A DNA stretch of 64,000 bases from Stenocarpella maydis. Its lineage: Eukaryota; Ascomycota; Sordariomycetes; Diaporthales; Diaporthaceae. Below, piece by piece: positions 1 through 11,044 of this stretch (positions are counted from its first letter, which is position 1; each line of letters begins with the position of its first letter). Below the pieces are notes generated by a model. The model did not search any database. It was not told where the DNA came from and saw nothing but the letters and a program-made list of their open reading frames with translations. Position numbers and translations under genes: made by a program. The DNA lies in contig NQMI01000042.1 in the NCBI GenBank assembly GCA_002270565.1, positions 217,710-281,709 on the forward strand, written 5' to 3'.

Positions 1-123
1 CCATGTCTCTTCTTCCGAACACCTTCTCCCCTGGTTGACCTTGTGTTATGGCACTGAGCGCTCCCCTCCACCTCGACTAGAACGAAATCCTCAGTCCACA
101 GCATACAACCACAAGCGACAACC

Positions 124-770
124 ATGGCATCCCCACCACGAACCCCATCAACCTCGTCCCCAGCCCCGGCCGCCGCCCAAGGCCAAGCACCGACCCCAGC
201 GGCAGCAACGGGATCTCCAGGCCCTTCAACCCCCGACATGCCCGAGCTGCCCGACGACCGAGATGAACGAAACCGCTCTCCATCCCCGGACCTCCCCCTG
301 ACCATGACGGCCTCGCTGGTTCTGACGCAGCTGCCGCGCGACGCAGCCGCGGCCCTGGCTGAGGTGGGCACGACGTTCGGGGACAAGATGAAGGTCATCG
401 TGCGGTTCAAGCCCGTGGGCGGGTCCGCACCGCCCATGCCGCCGCGCCGCGAGAGGAGCACCATCAGCGCGACGAGCAGGTTCGAGACGGTCGTCGCGTA
501 CCTGCGGCGGACGCTCAAGGTGGCCGAGACGGATAGCCTGTTCCTCTATGTCAACTCCACCTTTGCGCCCGCGCTAGATGAGGTTGTTGGGAATCTGTGG
601 AGGGTGAGTCTGGCCCCGGTGGCTTTTATGCTTGGGGCCTCTGGGCTGCCACTGGTGGTTCTGCTGGGTCCGGAATTGGATGGGTGCTGACTTTGTGTGT
701 CGTGCAGTGCTTCAAGGACTCAAACGACCAACTCAACGTGGGGTACTCGATAACGCCGGCATTTGGATGA
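124..770 (+). CDS. atg12: ATG12, ubiquitin-like autophagy protein
   Basis: Ubiquitin-like modifier that is conjugated through its C-terminal glycine to Atg5; the conjugate helps attach Atg8 to phosphatidylethanolamine on growing autophagosomes. Two exons: 124-603 and 708-770, giving 180 residues. The 104-bp intron starts GTGAGT directly after NLWR and ends GTGCAG. The first ~60 residues are a disordered Pro/Ala/Ser-rich leader. The ubiquitin fold runs from about residue 60 to the end, with the family signatures [28 protein letters not shown] and CFKDSNDQL. The protein ends in AFG, so the conjugating glycine is exposed without processing, as is usual for Atg12. The start has a good context (ACAACCATGG). 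It faces panB tail to tail with only about 220 bp between the stops. The family call is firm; the intron is inferred from frame and homology. Confidence 0.93.
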
Positions 771-993
771 ATACGGGAACGGAACACGACTATTTATGAC
801 GAGACGACTCATATACTTGAAATGATACCACGACACGAAAGCATGAATTTTGAACAAGTTTACTCTACCTGACTGGCGGCTATTCATTGCCAGCACGCCG
901 AGACAAGAAACGCTGCCGAGTGTCGGCTGAAAGTCTTATCGAAATATCACAACGCCATGCATTAAACCGACCGACCTGCCGCCACAACAAGCC

Positions 994-2211
994 CTATGAC
1001 AAGGATTTCTCAAACGCCTCCAGCTCCTCCTTGGATATGGGATACGTGTGCTCAGGAGCGGGGTACGACCGGCTCTTGACCTCGTCGCGGTATGTCTTGA
1101 TGGCCTTCAGGCTCTCGGACCACACGTCGCCATACTGCTTGACGAACTTTGGCAGGAACCTCCCCGGCGGGAAGTTGCCTAGCATGTCAATCTGCACGAG
1201 CACCTGGCCGGAGCACCCATTTCCTGCGCCGATGCCGATGGTAGGGATGGCTAGCCGCGACGTGGCGAGCGACGCGACCTCGGCCGGCACGGCCTCGACG
1301 ACCGTCGCGAACGCGCCCGCCTCCTGCACGGCCAGCGCGTCCTCGAGGACTTTTGCTGCGCCGGCCGCCGTCTTTCCCTGCACGCGGAACCCGCCTAGTG
1401 CGTTTTGGCGCTGCGGCGTGAGGCCGATGTGCGCCAGGACGGGGATCCCCGCCTGGGTTATGCGCTTGATGGACGGGGCCATCTCGCTGCCGCCCTCGAG
1501 CTTGACGCCCTGCACGCGGCCGGTCTTGATGAAGCGGATGGCCGTCTCGAGGGCTTGGTCTGGGGATATCTCATAGGAGCCCATGGGCAGGTCGCCAACC
1601 TGTGCTTATGTTGTCAGGAAGAGGTCGTGGATGAGACATTGATGAAGAGGCGTGAGATGGTTGCGGGCATGCGTGAGGGGGGATGAAGAAGGGTGAGATG
1701 TTGCTGGGCTGGGGTTGTGGCATGGAGGCAGTGAAGGACAAAACTAGGGGTAGAGATGAGATGAAATAGGAGGAGGGAAAAGACTGACAGTGAACGCAGC
1801 CTTGGTGGCCCTCGCAACAGACCGACAATGCAACAACATCTCCTCGACCATGACCTCGCTCGTGTCCTCCATCCCCAGGGCGACCATGGCGAGGCTGTCG
1901 CCCACCAGGACGATATCCACGCCCGCGGCGTCGGCGACGTGCGCGGAGGGGAAGTCGTGCGCCGTGATGACGGCGATAGGCTCGTCCCGCCTGTGCATGG
2001 CCCGCAGCGTGCCGAGCGTGACCTTCTTGCGGCCGACGGGCCCCTGTTGCGCGCCCAGCGGCGAGTGCGAGCTATACCTCCTGCCCTGGCGGAGGGGGCA
2101 TGGCAGGGGCCTGCCGGCGGCGACGGCAAGGGAAGATGGCGGCGGCAGCCTCGGCCTTGTTGCTAGTGTGGATGCGCAGGCGCGCAGGGCCGTGGGGAGG
2201 TGGTGGTGCAT
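994..2211 (-). CDS. panB: 3-methyl-2-oxobutanoate hydroxymethyltransferase (ketopantoate hydroxymethyltransferase)
   Basis: Transfers a hydroxymethyl group from 5,10-methylene-tetrahydrofolate to alpha-ketoisovalerate, making ketopantoate, the first committed step to pantothenate and CoA. Two exons on the minus strand, 2211-1790 (141 codons; last base may be 1789) and 1599-994, give about 342 residues. The intron of ~189 bp reads GTCAGT...CACAG. The first ~50 residues are Arg/Ser-rich with few acids and look like a mitochondrial presequence. PanB signatures: ITAHDFPSA, VLVGDSLAM (metal Asp), VGDLPMGSYE (metal Asp, created by the splice), VKLEGG, AHIGLTPQ, VVEAVP (catalytic Glu) and IGIGAGNGCSGQVL. 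The start at 2211 was chosen because the frame continuing upstream to 2397 is low-complexity and fits a 5' leader. Function is firm; mitochondrial targeting is inferred. Confidence 0.93.
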
Positions 2212-3909
2212 TTGCTTTTTTTCTTTTTCTGCTGCTGGTGGTGGTGGTGGTTTGTGGCGGCGAGGGCAAGTATGAGTGAGGTGAGTGAATGTGGGCTGCA
2301 CTAATATGTCCCGAAACGGAATATTGGTGGTGCAGGTACCGAGGCTGGAGGAGGTCAAGAAGGGGGTGGTGAGTGGTGGAATGCACCAATCGACCAATTG
2401 CGCTCAGAATTATTTTTTTTTTCCCCTTTGGCGGATCGATTAAACTTTTCTCGTCCGGCGGCTGGCGTAAGAGAAGAGGTCCAGGTTCCAGCACCGGCGG
2501 CCTTCTGGCGTGGGCGAGAGGTGCGAGTCGCTTTTATCTGAGGCAGTCATGATGATTACTGCCGTGTATTTTCAAGCCCGGCCGGTGTTTGGGGTTCGGG
2601 TATCTCCCTTTTGCACCTTGTACGTCCTGGACCGAGCGACCGGGGCTGCGGTGTATTATGTATCTAAGTATTCAGTGCTGGGCCCAGCTGGCTGGGGCTG
2701 AGTGGATACTTAGACAGGCAGATAACTACACTAAGTTAGTGGCTCCCGAGTCGGCTGCTCGGCTTGCCCGGTGTTGAGTTGGGAGCCGCGGCATACGAGC
2801 GGATGGGCACGTGCCCTTGGTCCGCAGACTTTCCTTACCAAGTTAGGCGAGCTCCATCAAACAGCAATTCAGTTTTGTTTCAAAGTCCAACAGCTTTGAC
2901 AATTGATTTACAGTATGAACGCTGATTCCCATCTAGTTATGTTTTCGGGCTGCTCGGCTGTCTTCGACTTGGATTTTCCCGTTGTCATGGCAGAGATTCG
3001 TCTCAAGTCCAACATTGAATAGTCTCCCGGCCGGTATTTTGTCTCGGACTTTCGCTCACATATGACTGCCATGGTGTATGAGTGTAGGCATGCAGGTGAA
3101 ATTCCCTGTATCGGAGACTCGTGATATAGATGAGGCTAGCTTCAGGTCAGGAGGGACTTCGGGATGTAAATCCTAGAATACCCTATATCTAAACACCTCG
3201 CTCTTTCTCACTTATTCTATTTGACTCCAGTTCGACGTCGAGTCTGTCCGGGATTTTCCACCCAAGGCTTTGATGCACGACAAAGCCACACTGCAAGATG
3301 CTAGTTAGTTGGAAATTTTATTGCCAGTCTCTGCCTCACGGGCGCGGAATCTGCCGCAACATGCACCCAAGTGCTCCGTACTGTGGTTACTACCTCACAG
3401 GGGACGCTGGATAAGTGGATCCATTGCGACAATCAGACGGTGTGTACCTAACGACAGGGACATATCCAGGTTGGCCCGTGGCTGCTATCAATATTCGCAC
3501 CTTATAGTACTGCTCTAGCAGCAGTGAAGTCGAGGGATTGAGGATTTGCGGAATCAACTTGAAGTGCCCAAGGCCACTCTCCTACTGTGGCTGGATTCTT
3601 CAGGAATGATGATATTGATGTACATACATGATCGTGAAACAGTATACTAGATACATAATATGTGACAGGTAGAATCACGCACCGGTGCCACTTGAACCCT
3701 GGCGGTTCCCGCTATATGCGAGATTTTCAAGGTCATTTATTGACTGACACGTTGCCCATCAAACTTACATTGTGCGCCTGACACCACTTCGTGTTTCACA
3801 GGACGAATGCAAACCTGAATTCTTTGGCTCACTCGCGATGTACGCCAGTGCTTCCGTGTCTCAAGAACTCCACTGCACAATAAGCTCTGTCGTGTCTTTC
3901 CAAGTCGTA
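2212..3909. other. intergenic, no gene seen
   Basis: About 1.7 kb between panB and the next gene. A T-rich run near 2409-2428 lies just upstream of panB. Only short unconvincing reading frames are present; no RNA gene or mobile element was recognised. Confidence 0.6.
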
Positions 3910-6807
3910 TTAAGTGTCACGATGACTAGAAAAGGTGTGCCTGTGGCGGGGTCCCCTCGCTTCCCGTTCCCTCTCCACTTCCATGTGCGCCCTGGATGGC
4001 GGGTCTGGTATATGCACCAACCTCGGCTCGCGCTCACGTGCGAGCCGTGTCCTTTCCGCCGGCGCGGGAGCTTCAGATACAGGAGGGTGCTGGGCTCTTC
4101 TCTCGGCCATCAACTCCATCCTCGCACTCCTGGCACGCAGCCTCTCGCCTTCCGCAGCCAGCCTGCGGCTGCTCTCCCGCTCGACCCGCCTCATCAGTGA
4201 CATGCTGACGCTCACGTGCGGCTCGGCGTGCTGCCGCTGCCCTTCAATGTGCTCCCTCGTTTCCGTGTGGTGTCCCCTGAGAGGGTAGGATTGAAACACG
4301 GGCGGGATCCTAGCGGCTTCTGGCCTGAGCTGTTGTCCTGGCACCTGCATATTCCACTCGTTGGGGTAGCGCCTGTTGTTCATCTTGACTTTGGTGTCGC
4401 TCAGCCCGGAGAATTCCTCAAGCATCTCTTCAACCACCATATCTGCCTCTTCGTCTTCCTTGTCTTCTTCTTTCTTGTCCTGGCGTGGTGTCTGGGCGGC
4501 AGGCATATGCATGTGAGTGGGCTGTGGCGGTGGTGGGTGTGCTAGTGGCGGTCCGGGCGGAAGATGGGCATGCCCAGGGCCACCATATTCAGAAACAAAA
4601 CTACTCGCTCGAGCTGGTATGTATGGGTTAAAGGGCTGCATGGGCGGAACTGAATGGTGCCGGGGGGGAATTCCCGGGCCCGGCCATGATGATGGCCTGC
4701 AATCACCACCAGAATGACCGGCGGCTCTTGTCCGGTAATATCGACCCGGACCACGGAGTTCAGCGTAGACTCTCGTTTTTCTCATTTGTTGTCGGCTCTT
4801 GTGCGCCTCGGCATCTCTGCGCCTGCTCTTATTCTTTGTGTCTTTACTCTTCTCTGTTTTCTTCCCCCCTTCTTTCACTAGGAACCACTTCGGCTCGCGC
4901 AGCACCATAATTGGTCTGTTGGATCCACGTAGCCGGGTCTGAGAATGGACGGGAATCTGTGGCATGCCCTGTGGCCCAACAAATAACCCGGCATCGGTGG
5001 TGCTTATAATCGGCACGCCTTGTCCGCCTCCCGCGCCTCCGCCAGAAGGAAACAGGAGTCCCCCAGGACGACCCTGAGGAGCTTGCCAGTGGTGACCGTC
5101 CGGAGGGCCGCAATTATCACCACCAGGAAGTGGCCCCGGCCCCTGACCCAGCCCAGAGGGTCCGACGGGCGTCGGCCCTGAAGTACCCCCAGGAATAGGC
5201 ATATGCCACTGTGTCTTCAGTATGACCTCGAACGCCGTGGCAGCGTTCCTATTCTTCTTCCCACGGGCTCTATAGCGGCCTTGCGCGGCCATCAAGGCCC
5301 AGGCATCTGTCCTTGTCTCGAGCCCCGCGATCGTCCACTCGAGCATTGGATAGTCTCCCTGCAAGAGGTCGTTCTGCGCCTGGACTAGCTCGTCGACGAG
5401 CGCCCTCTGGCCTGCCTTCTTAAGGACACAGCAATACTCGTCCCTCAGCGTACGGCCCGACTTGGCTCTCTGCGTTGCCTGGGCCAGGACTCTGAGGAAT
5501 AGCTCTTCTGTGGAGAAGGGCATCCTCTGCGGAACGGAGAACCTCCACGAAGGTTTCTGCGCCGGCTGATCGAGAAGGCCGTATGGGTGTGGAGGTGGGG
5601 ATTTGCGAAATTCCCAGCCGAAGTACAGAGAATTCACTCGAGTCGGCTCTGGGAGATATCGCCTGAGAGCTTGGGGGGGTGGCTGAGGTTGCGGCCCATG
5701 GAGCTTGTCTAGCGAGCTGGTCGGCTGGTCATTGCCGCAGAGATATTTTGCCAGATGCTTCATCTCTTTCCAAGAGTCCTTTACGAGCTGTTTTACGTTC
5801 TCGAGCTCCGTCTTCATACTTTCCATGTCCTCTTCGTTCTTGGCTTGTCTCTCGTGGTTTCTGAATGTGTCAGTTTAGTACCTACTTGACAAACCCCAGT
5901 TCCTAAGCAGGAGCTGTGTTATGGCGACGAGGAGAGAGCTGCTTACAGTGAATATTCAAATAAGATGAATCTGTTGTACAAGGCCTCCCAGTGGATGTCG
6001 ACCAGTTTCTCCAGATACTCCACGTCGCCCTTCGCGAGAAGCACGTCTCTTCTATCATTTTCGGATAATTCAACCTTTGCCTTTGGGCTTTGAGGGTGTT
6101 TCTGAGCGCTCTGAGCACCAGGCCCGGGCTCTCGGACAGAAACACCAGGCACTCCCTCTTGCCCATCTTCATGAAGCTTCTGGAGGAGGCCAATAGCCTT
6201 AAGCGCCTTATTGATCTTCTCGCTGATGTCATCAAATACCTTCTGCGTCCCTTTTACGCGCTCAACGATGGCTTTGAAACAGGCAATGGCCAGGATCTCA
6301 CGCGCCGCATGCTCCTTCTGTCTTGTTTCCACCGGGCTCCTAATGCCATTTCCTCGCCTTGTCTCTTCAAGCGGTATTTCCGTCGGTTCTTTGACCTCTT
6401 TATCCACTGTGAGTCCTCTCTTCTTAGCCTGCTGGACGACCAAGTCGTTGATATGACTCAGCAGGTTGGCAGTAGAGCCAACCTTGTACAACACTAGATG
6501 GAGCTGTAGATCCACCTTGGCCACGAATTCTTGAATGTTCGTGGTGAGCTTGTTTGCCGCGTCGACCGTAATGTTGATGTTGGCTTGTTCGCCGCGGTCA
6601 GTGAAATAGTCGGGAGCCTTGGAGGTTTTACATAGATACCTGGTACTCACCAACTATCACCTCATATCCGTATATGTGGCCCGTCACAACCGAGTTCTTA
6701 AAGTCGGCCCCCCTGAAGTCCGCATCTCCATCAAGTTTAGCTGGACCTGGGCCAGTCCTTTTTCCCTGGTCAGGGATGTCTGGAGGCATGCCGTCGCGAG
6801 CCGCCAT
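3910..6807 (-). CDS. 914-residue protein of unknown function with an N-terminal glycine-rich motif shared with the divergent SesB-like gene
   Basis: Not recognised as a named family. Three exons on the minus strand, 6807-6651, 6583-5947 and 5860-3910, with introns of 67 bp (GTGAGT...CAAG) and 86 bp (GTAAGC...TTCAG). Both joins keep frame. Residues 27-34 (GDADFRGA) and 39-47 (SVVTGHIYG) form a compact Gly-rich segment that matches, ungapped, the C-terminal tail of the divergent hydrolase at 7688. Residues ~53-280 are mostly helical and charged, and ~255-300 could be coiled coil. Residues ~300-480 look globular. The rest is low-complexity: a Pro/Gly stretch, a Lys/Arg block, an acidic Glu/Asp run and a C-terminal Arg/Glu-rich helix. 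No P-loop, membrane segment or signal peptide is seen. More 5' exons cannot be excluded; 6807 is the first in-frame ATG. Confidence 0.68.
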
Positions 6808-7687
6808 CCCGACATGAAATCTTCGGCCGGCGCTGTTGCGGGACTTACACAGATCTTGCGTGGGAGGGGCCTACAGATTGCTTCAACTTGAGGCCAAGAT
6901 GTAACGGTCTTTTACTGGTCGATCGAGAGGCTCTCCAAGGTAAGCAACAGCTCGTACCCTTGATATTGTCCATTTGATGATTGCAGCCCGAGTGGGTTCA
7001 TATACGCCACGGGAAGCCCGGGACTTCACCTCTGCACGGGGGAGAAAGAAGAGCTCTATTCCACATGTGCATGAAATGATATACTCAGTGGCTGGATAAT
7101 GTGTCAGCACAGAAATTCGAGGTTTACGTGAGCCAGGGGTCAGATACGCAGCCTTGCCAATATCAGGAAGGATACTGGATAAACGGATTGATCTACGAGA
7201 GGCTGAGCCCTCCAGCATGGGATATTGCAGCACTCCCAGGGCCACACGGGTTAACCGGTAAGCTCAAGAAACTAATGTTGCTCGCTGAATCATACCGTAA
7301 AGGGAAGGGGCTGCACAGGTGTGTACTCGGATATCACGAGTCCGGGAGGGTTCCATTCAGCCGTGTAAGAGCCAATAAATCGATTGTGTGACACACCTTG
7401 GGCTTTCCCGCCTGCATCTGCATTTGAATGAGTACGAGGCTAGCGAATCAGAAAGACAATCAGGTAGTAAGCCAGGGATGTCCGCTCGCCCGGAGTCGAT
7501 GAGATGGGACTGGGATAGTGGCTTTGTGCAGACAGATACTCCGCACTTCATCTGCGCAGCCTCAGCTCAAGAGTTTTGGATAACCGATCAGATCGTTTCT
7601 GCACTAGAGCAGCCGTAGGTAGAAAATGTATAAGTGCCGCAGACTTCGCCCTGAGAGGTGCGGAATTCTGTCTCATGTGTCCAAGAC
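6808..7687. promoter_or_regulatory. shared upstream region of a divergent gene pair
   Basis: About 880 bp separate the starts of the 914-residue gene (minus) and the SesB-like hydrolase (plus). It probably carries both promoters, so the pair may be co-regulated (inference). No clear TATA box or long conserved reading frame was seen. Confidence 0.45.
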
Positions 7688-9286
7688 ATGCTTCTGCGCA
7701 CCATATCTATTCCCAAGAGAACCTCCAAACCAGCACCCGCACAACAAGAAGTTGAGAAGATGGCAAAGGTTGAAGCCAGTAGCAAGCCAGAAAATACCGA
7801 TCTTCACAGCCAGACCACCAGGGGTGAGGGCAGTCAAGGTGTCAAGAACCCCGACAAGGGTGGTCTCGGGAAACCGCTGTATCAGCCCAAGGAGGGGGAG
7901 GCCAACGTTGAGTATGTGTGTATGCTCACAGCTGTCCCTGTAGGCTGACATATGATTTACACAGCATAGTTTTCGTCCATGGCATCAACGGTGACAGGAT
8001 CGGCACTTGTACGAGACCAAAATCCCCCAAGGTACTCGGCCGTCAATTGCAAGATACTCATGGCAAACAGGGACATACAAGGACAGCGAGTCCCCCGATA
8101 ATGACCAAATGTGGCCCAGGGACTTTCTTCCTACAAAACTGCCCAATGCCCAGATCGTCTCGTTCGGCTACAACGCCGACTTTGCCAAGTTCTACCCCGA
8201 AGATCGCAAAAACATCGCGCCGGAGCTGACGATTGACGACTACTCCGTCTCGCTCCTCGAATCTGTAAGGGCGCTGCGAAAGGGCAAGGAGGTCAGTGAC
8301 ACCAGGAGCCCGAAACTGGATTGCCACTGACATCACCCAACACATCCAGGATCGCCCCATCGTCTTCGTAGCCCACAGCATGGGCGGGCTCGTAGTGGCA
8401 AATGCCCTCTCACGCGACCTCAATTCCGACCAGGCGCTCCAGTCGATCCCGGACCACACCATTGGGGCACTCTTCCTGGGCACGCCCTTCAGGGGCTCCG
8501 AGCTGGCCTCGTACGGGTCGCTCGCCGTCAACCTGCTCACGTACATCGTGCGCACCCAGCCCGACAGCCTTGAGACGCTCACCAAGAAGTCCAAGAAGCT
8601 GGCCGACATCAACGCCAAGTTCGCAAAGTTCCTCATGGACCGCGCCCACGCGCACGAGAAACCACGCCTGAGGATCGCCTGCTTCTTCGAGGGCATCCCC
8701 ACCAGGGGCCTCCCCATCATCAAGGCCGAGAGGCTCGTCGTGCCCAAGGAGTCGGCGACCTGGCCGGGCGTGGACCCGCTGTCCATTGACGCAAACCACG
8801 TCAACATGTGCCGGTTCGACTGCCCGGACCGCGAGGGGTTTCAGAAGGTGTCGGGAAAGCTGGTGCAGTGGGTCGATGAGTACGAGGCGAGCAAGAAGGC
8901 CGGCGGGATGGGCGGGGGCGGAGTGTGTACACAGGTGAGTGCTATATCGCGATCTTTTTCTTCTTCTCTTTTCTTTGTTTTTTTTTTGTTTGTCTGTCTT
9001 TTCCTTTTCCCTTTTATTTCTTCGTATTCGGCCAGACAAAAGTCCTGGACCTGCTTTATTTTCAAGACGAGCGAGCGGTGTTGACAGGCTGCCACATAGG
9101 GAATCCAAGTATCCGGCGATGTTAAGTATGAAGGAGCCCGCCTGTACCAGTCGGCCACCGCTGGCCATGTTGTCGGGACGACCCAGGACGCTGTCCGAAT
9201 CGGCGTTGTAAGTTTGCATCTCATGTTCCGTTCCGCAGTGCACGTAAAGGAGAGCTCATACCAACATGTCTAACCAGTACAACTAG
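7688..9286 (+). CDS. SesB-like alpha/beta hydrolase (DUF676/lipase-type serine esterase) with a C-terminal motif tail
   Basis: Predicted serine hydrolase of the type used as an effector or N-terminal domain in fungal NLR-like proteins. Proposed exons: 7688-7911, 7965-8008, 8071-8291, 8350-8934, 9100-9207 and 9278-9286, giving 396 residues. Splices are supported by frame: VDIVFVHG is built across intron 1, the W of IGTWTYKD across intron 2, and KEDRPIVF across intron 3. Motifs: oxyanion VFVHG (79-81), nucleophile AHSMGG (Ser173), FLGTPFRGS, and a likely catalytic His313 in DANHVNM. After a Gly-rich linker (~348-354), exon 5 encodes a tail with GDVKYEGA (364-371) and SATAGHVVG (376-384), matching the N-terminus of the divergent gene. 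The last two exon ends are uncertain. Using the acceptor at 9035 gives another tail ending at 9125; reading through 9207 ends at 9273. Confidence 0.72.
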
Positions 9287-11044
9287 TATAATTCCCGAGG
9301 CGGCTCGGGCAGTTCAGAAGGGAACCAGGATCGGTTTGACAAGGATCGATTTGACGAGGCTCATCGATTTCTGAGTTCTTCCGATTGATGTCAATCCCCG
9401 TGTGTTGGCTGAGTTCTGTCGTGAGTGCTTGAGGGGATAACAGCTACCTGTCTATCTGATCCAGTGGTGTCCGCTACGAAGTTGGGTTGTTGAACCGAAG
9501 CTGTTTGTGATGCATGCCTACTGCAAAAAAGGTTCGCGCGCTGCACCGCTTCTTCCTGCAACGCTCTTCTCTGCCAAATTCAACCTTGGCTCTACGCACC
9601 ACTTGCCTATCCGCCTCATTTTGTATTTCACGGTCTTCGAAGCCTTCTCCAGAGGGACGAGGTGGTAACCTCGGGTAGTAATTATGATTTATCTCTATGC
9701 AGTTTTCACTCGGGTATAGATGGATTTCAAGTCGAGGCAACCGTGGAAATATGATTTATGTCCCAGTGGGTGCCAATTCTGAGAAATAACCTGTCAGAGG
9801 ACGTTGGGTCTTCCCATGTGTTTGGGACAGCGGACAACCTGCGGCCACTGGGTCGAGTAATTCGAAGGCCGCCTGCTGCTGTGTGATACTCAGATCTCAG
9901 ATGATTGGAAAATCGTTCGAGTGTCCCAAGTCCAAGATGCACACGGCGTCTTTGGCAACCAGTGGCTCATATCAGTATTGGTCTTGTACAGAAACTGGAG
10001 GATCACTGGCACCACGAGTCGCAAGCTCCATTGTTGAGGCATCTGCGGATGAGCTCACTTATATATACCTGCAGCTGATGACACCATGACTGGGCCAGGC
10101 GAGACTGTTTGGCAAAAGAGGAATATCGAAGTCGCTGGAAAGTCGAGATGCAAGGCGAGAGCCTTGGGCCCTATATCAATGATGCATGCGAATCCGAGAC
10201 ACCACTTTATGCAGAGTGAGGGCCTCATCTATGGCCCAGCAGGAGGCGGGGAACCAGCATGTTGCAGGAGGAGGAGGGCGTGCTGGGCAATTAACATTTT
10301 ATTTTCTACGTCATCCATCTCCCCAAGCATCAATAAACAAAGCTACCTCCGGGTGTGGATAGCTCTCGTGGTGTTTTGGAGGGGTCAAACCCGGGTGGCT
10401 GGGCATTGTCCATATGTTAAGCCGAGAAATAAAGCCGCCTTTCCACTTCCGACGTTGGCAAGGTGCCTAAGCCCTTGGAAGGGCCTTTTGACAAGGAGTC
10501 ATAGATCAGGGGTCCTTTGCTATCTCGTTCTTATCCGAGGTGCCTGCAGCCCACCCAAGCCACCCCTGCTCCCTCTTCCGTCATGACTGCACTGCTCTGC
10601 TCTGCTGTGGCTGCTCTCTCCGTTATCGCGCTCTCTCCGTATCCGCCCCCCTGGGCCTGGGTCTGGGCCTGTGCCTACAAAGTCCCGCGTACCGTCTGGA
10701 GTACCGTACTGTAACGTCAGTTGCACAACTTCTGACCTAACCTGAACGACCACAGCGTCAACTGACTTGACTGACTGTGCTTCCGACTCAACCCATCATC
10801 GCCCCCCCTCTTTTACGACTTCTCGTTTTCCCACAGCACTCAAAGACCTCCAGCGCCTGGTCTCTTCGCTTCCAACCCATTTTGCTTGCATCTCGGAACA
10901 CGCACCCACTCACCACCTCCTTGTTCTCAAGCGACAGGCCGCCAAGGTCTCCGGAGATTCAACGGCCTCGGTGCGACCCCTCTCTCCCAACTTGTCACGA
11001 GCCCGAATACAGAACAACCATCGACCGACGACACAACTGCCAAG
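9287..11044. other. intergenic, no gene seen
   Basis: About 1.75 kb upstream of ubc8. Short frames on both strands have no recognisable domain. CT-rich stretches around 10540-10900 fit a fungal promoter and 5' leader for ubc8. Confidence 0.55.

Noticed and set aside
2212..2397. N-terminal extension of panB to 2397
   Set aside because: The added residues are low-complexity and T-rich DNA; the ATG at 2211 gives a normal presequence.
7101..7618. Plus-strand frames between the divergent genes
   Set aside because: Short, without motifs or splice logic, and located where both promoters should be.
10086..10586. 166-codon frame upstream of ubc8
   Set aside because: No domain or plausible composition; it lies in the CT-rich promoter/leader.
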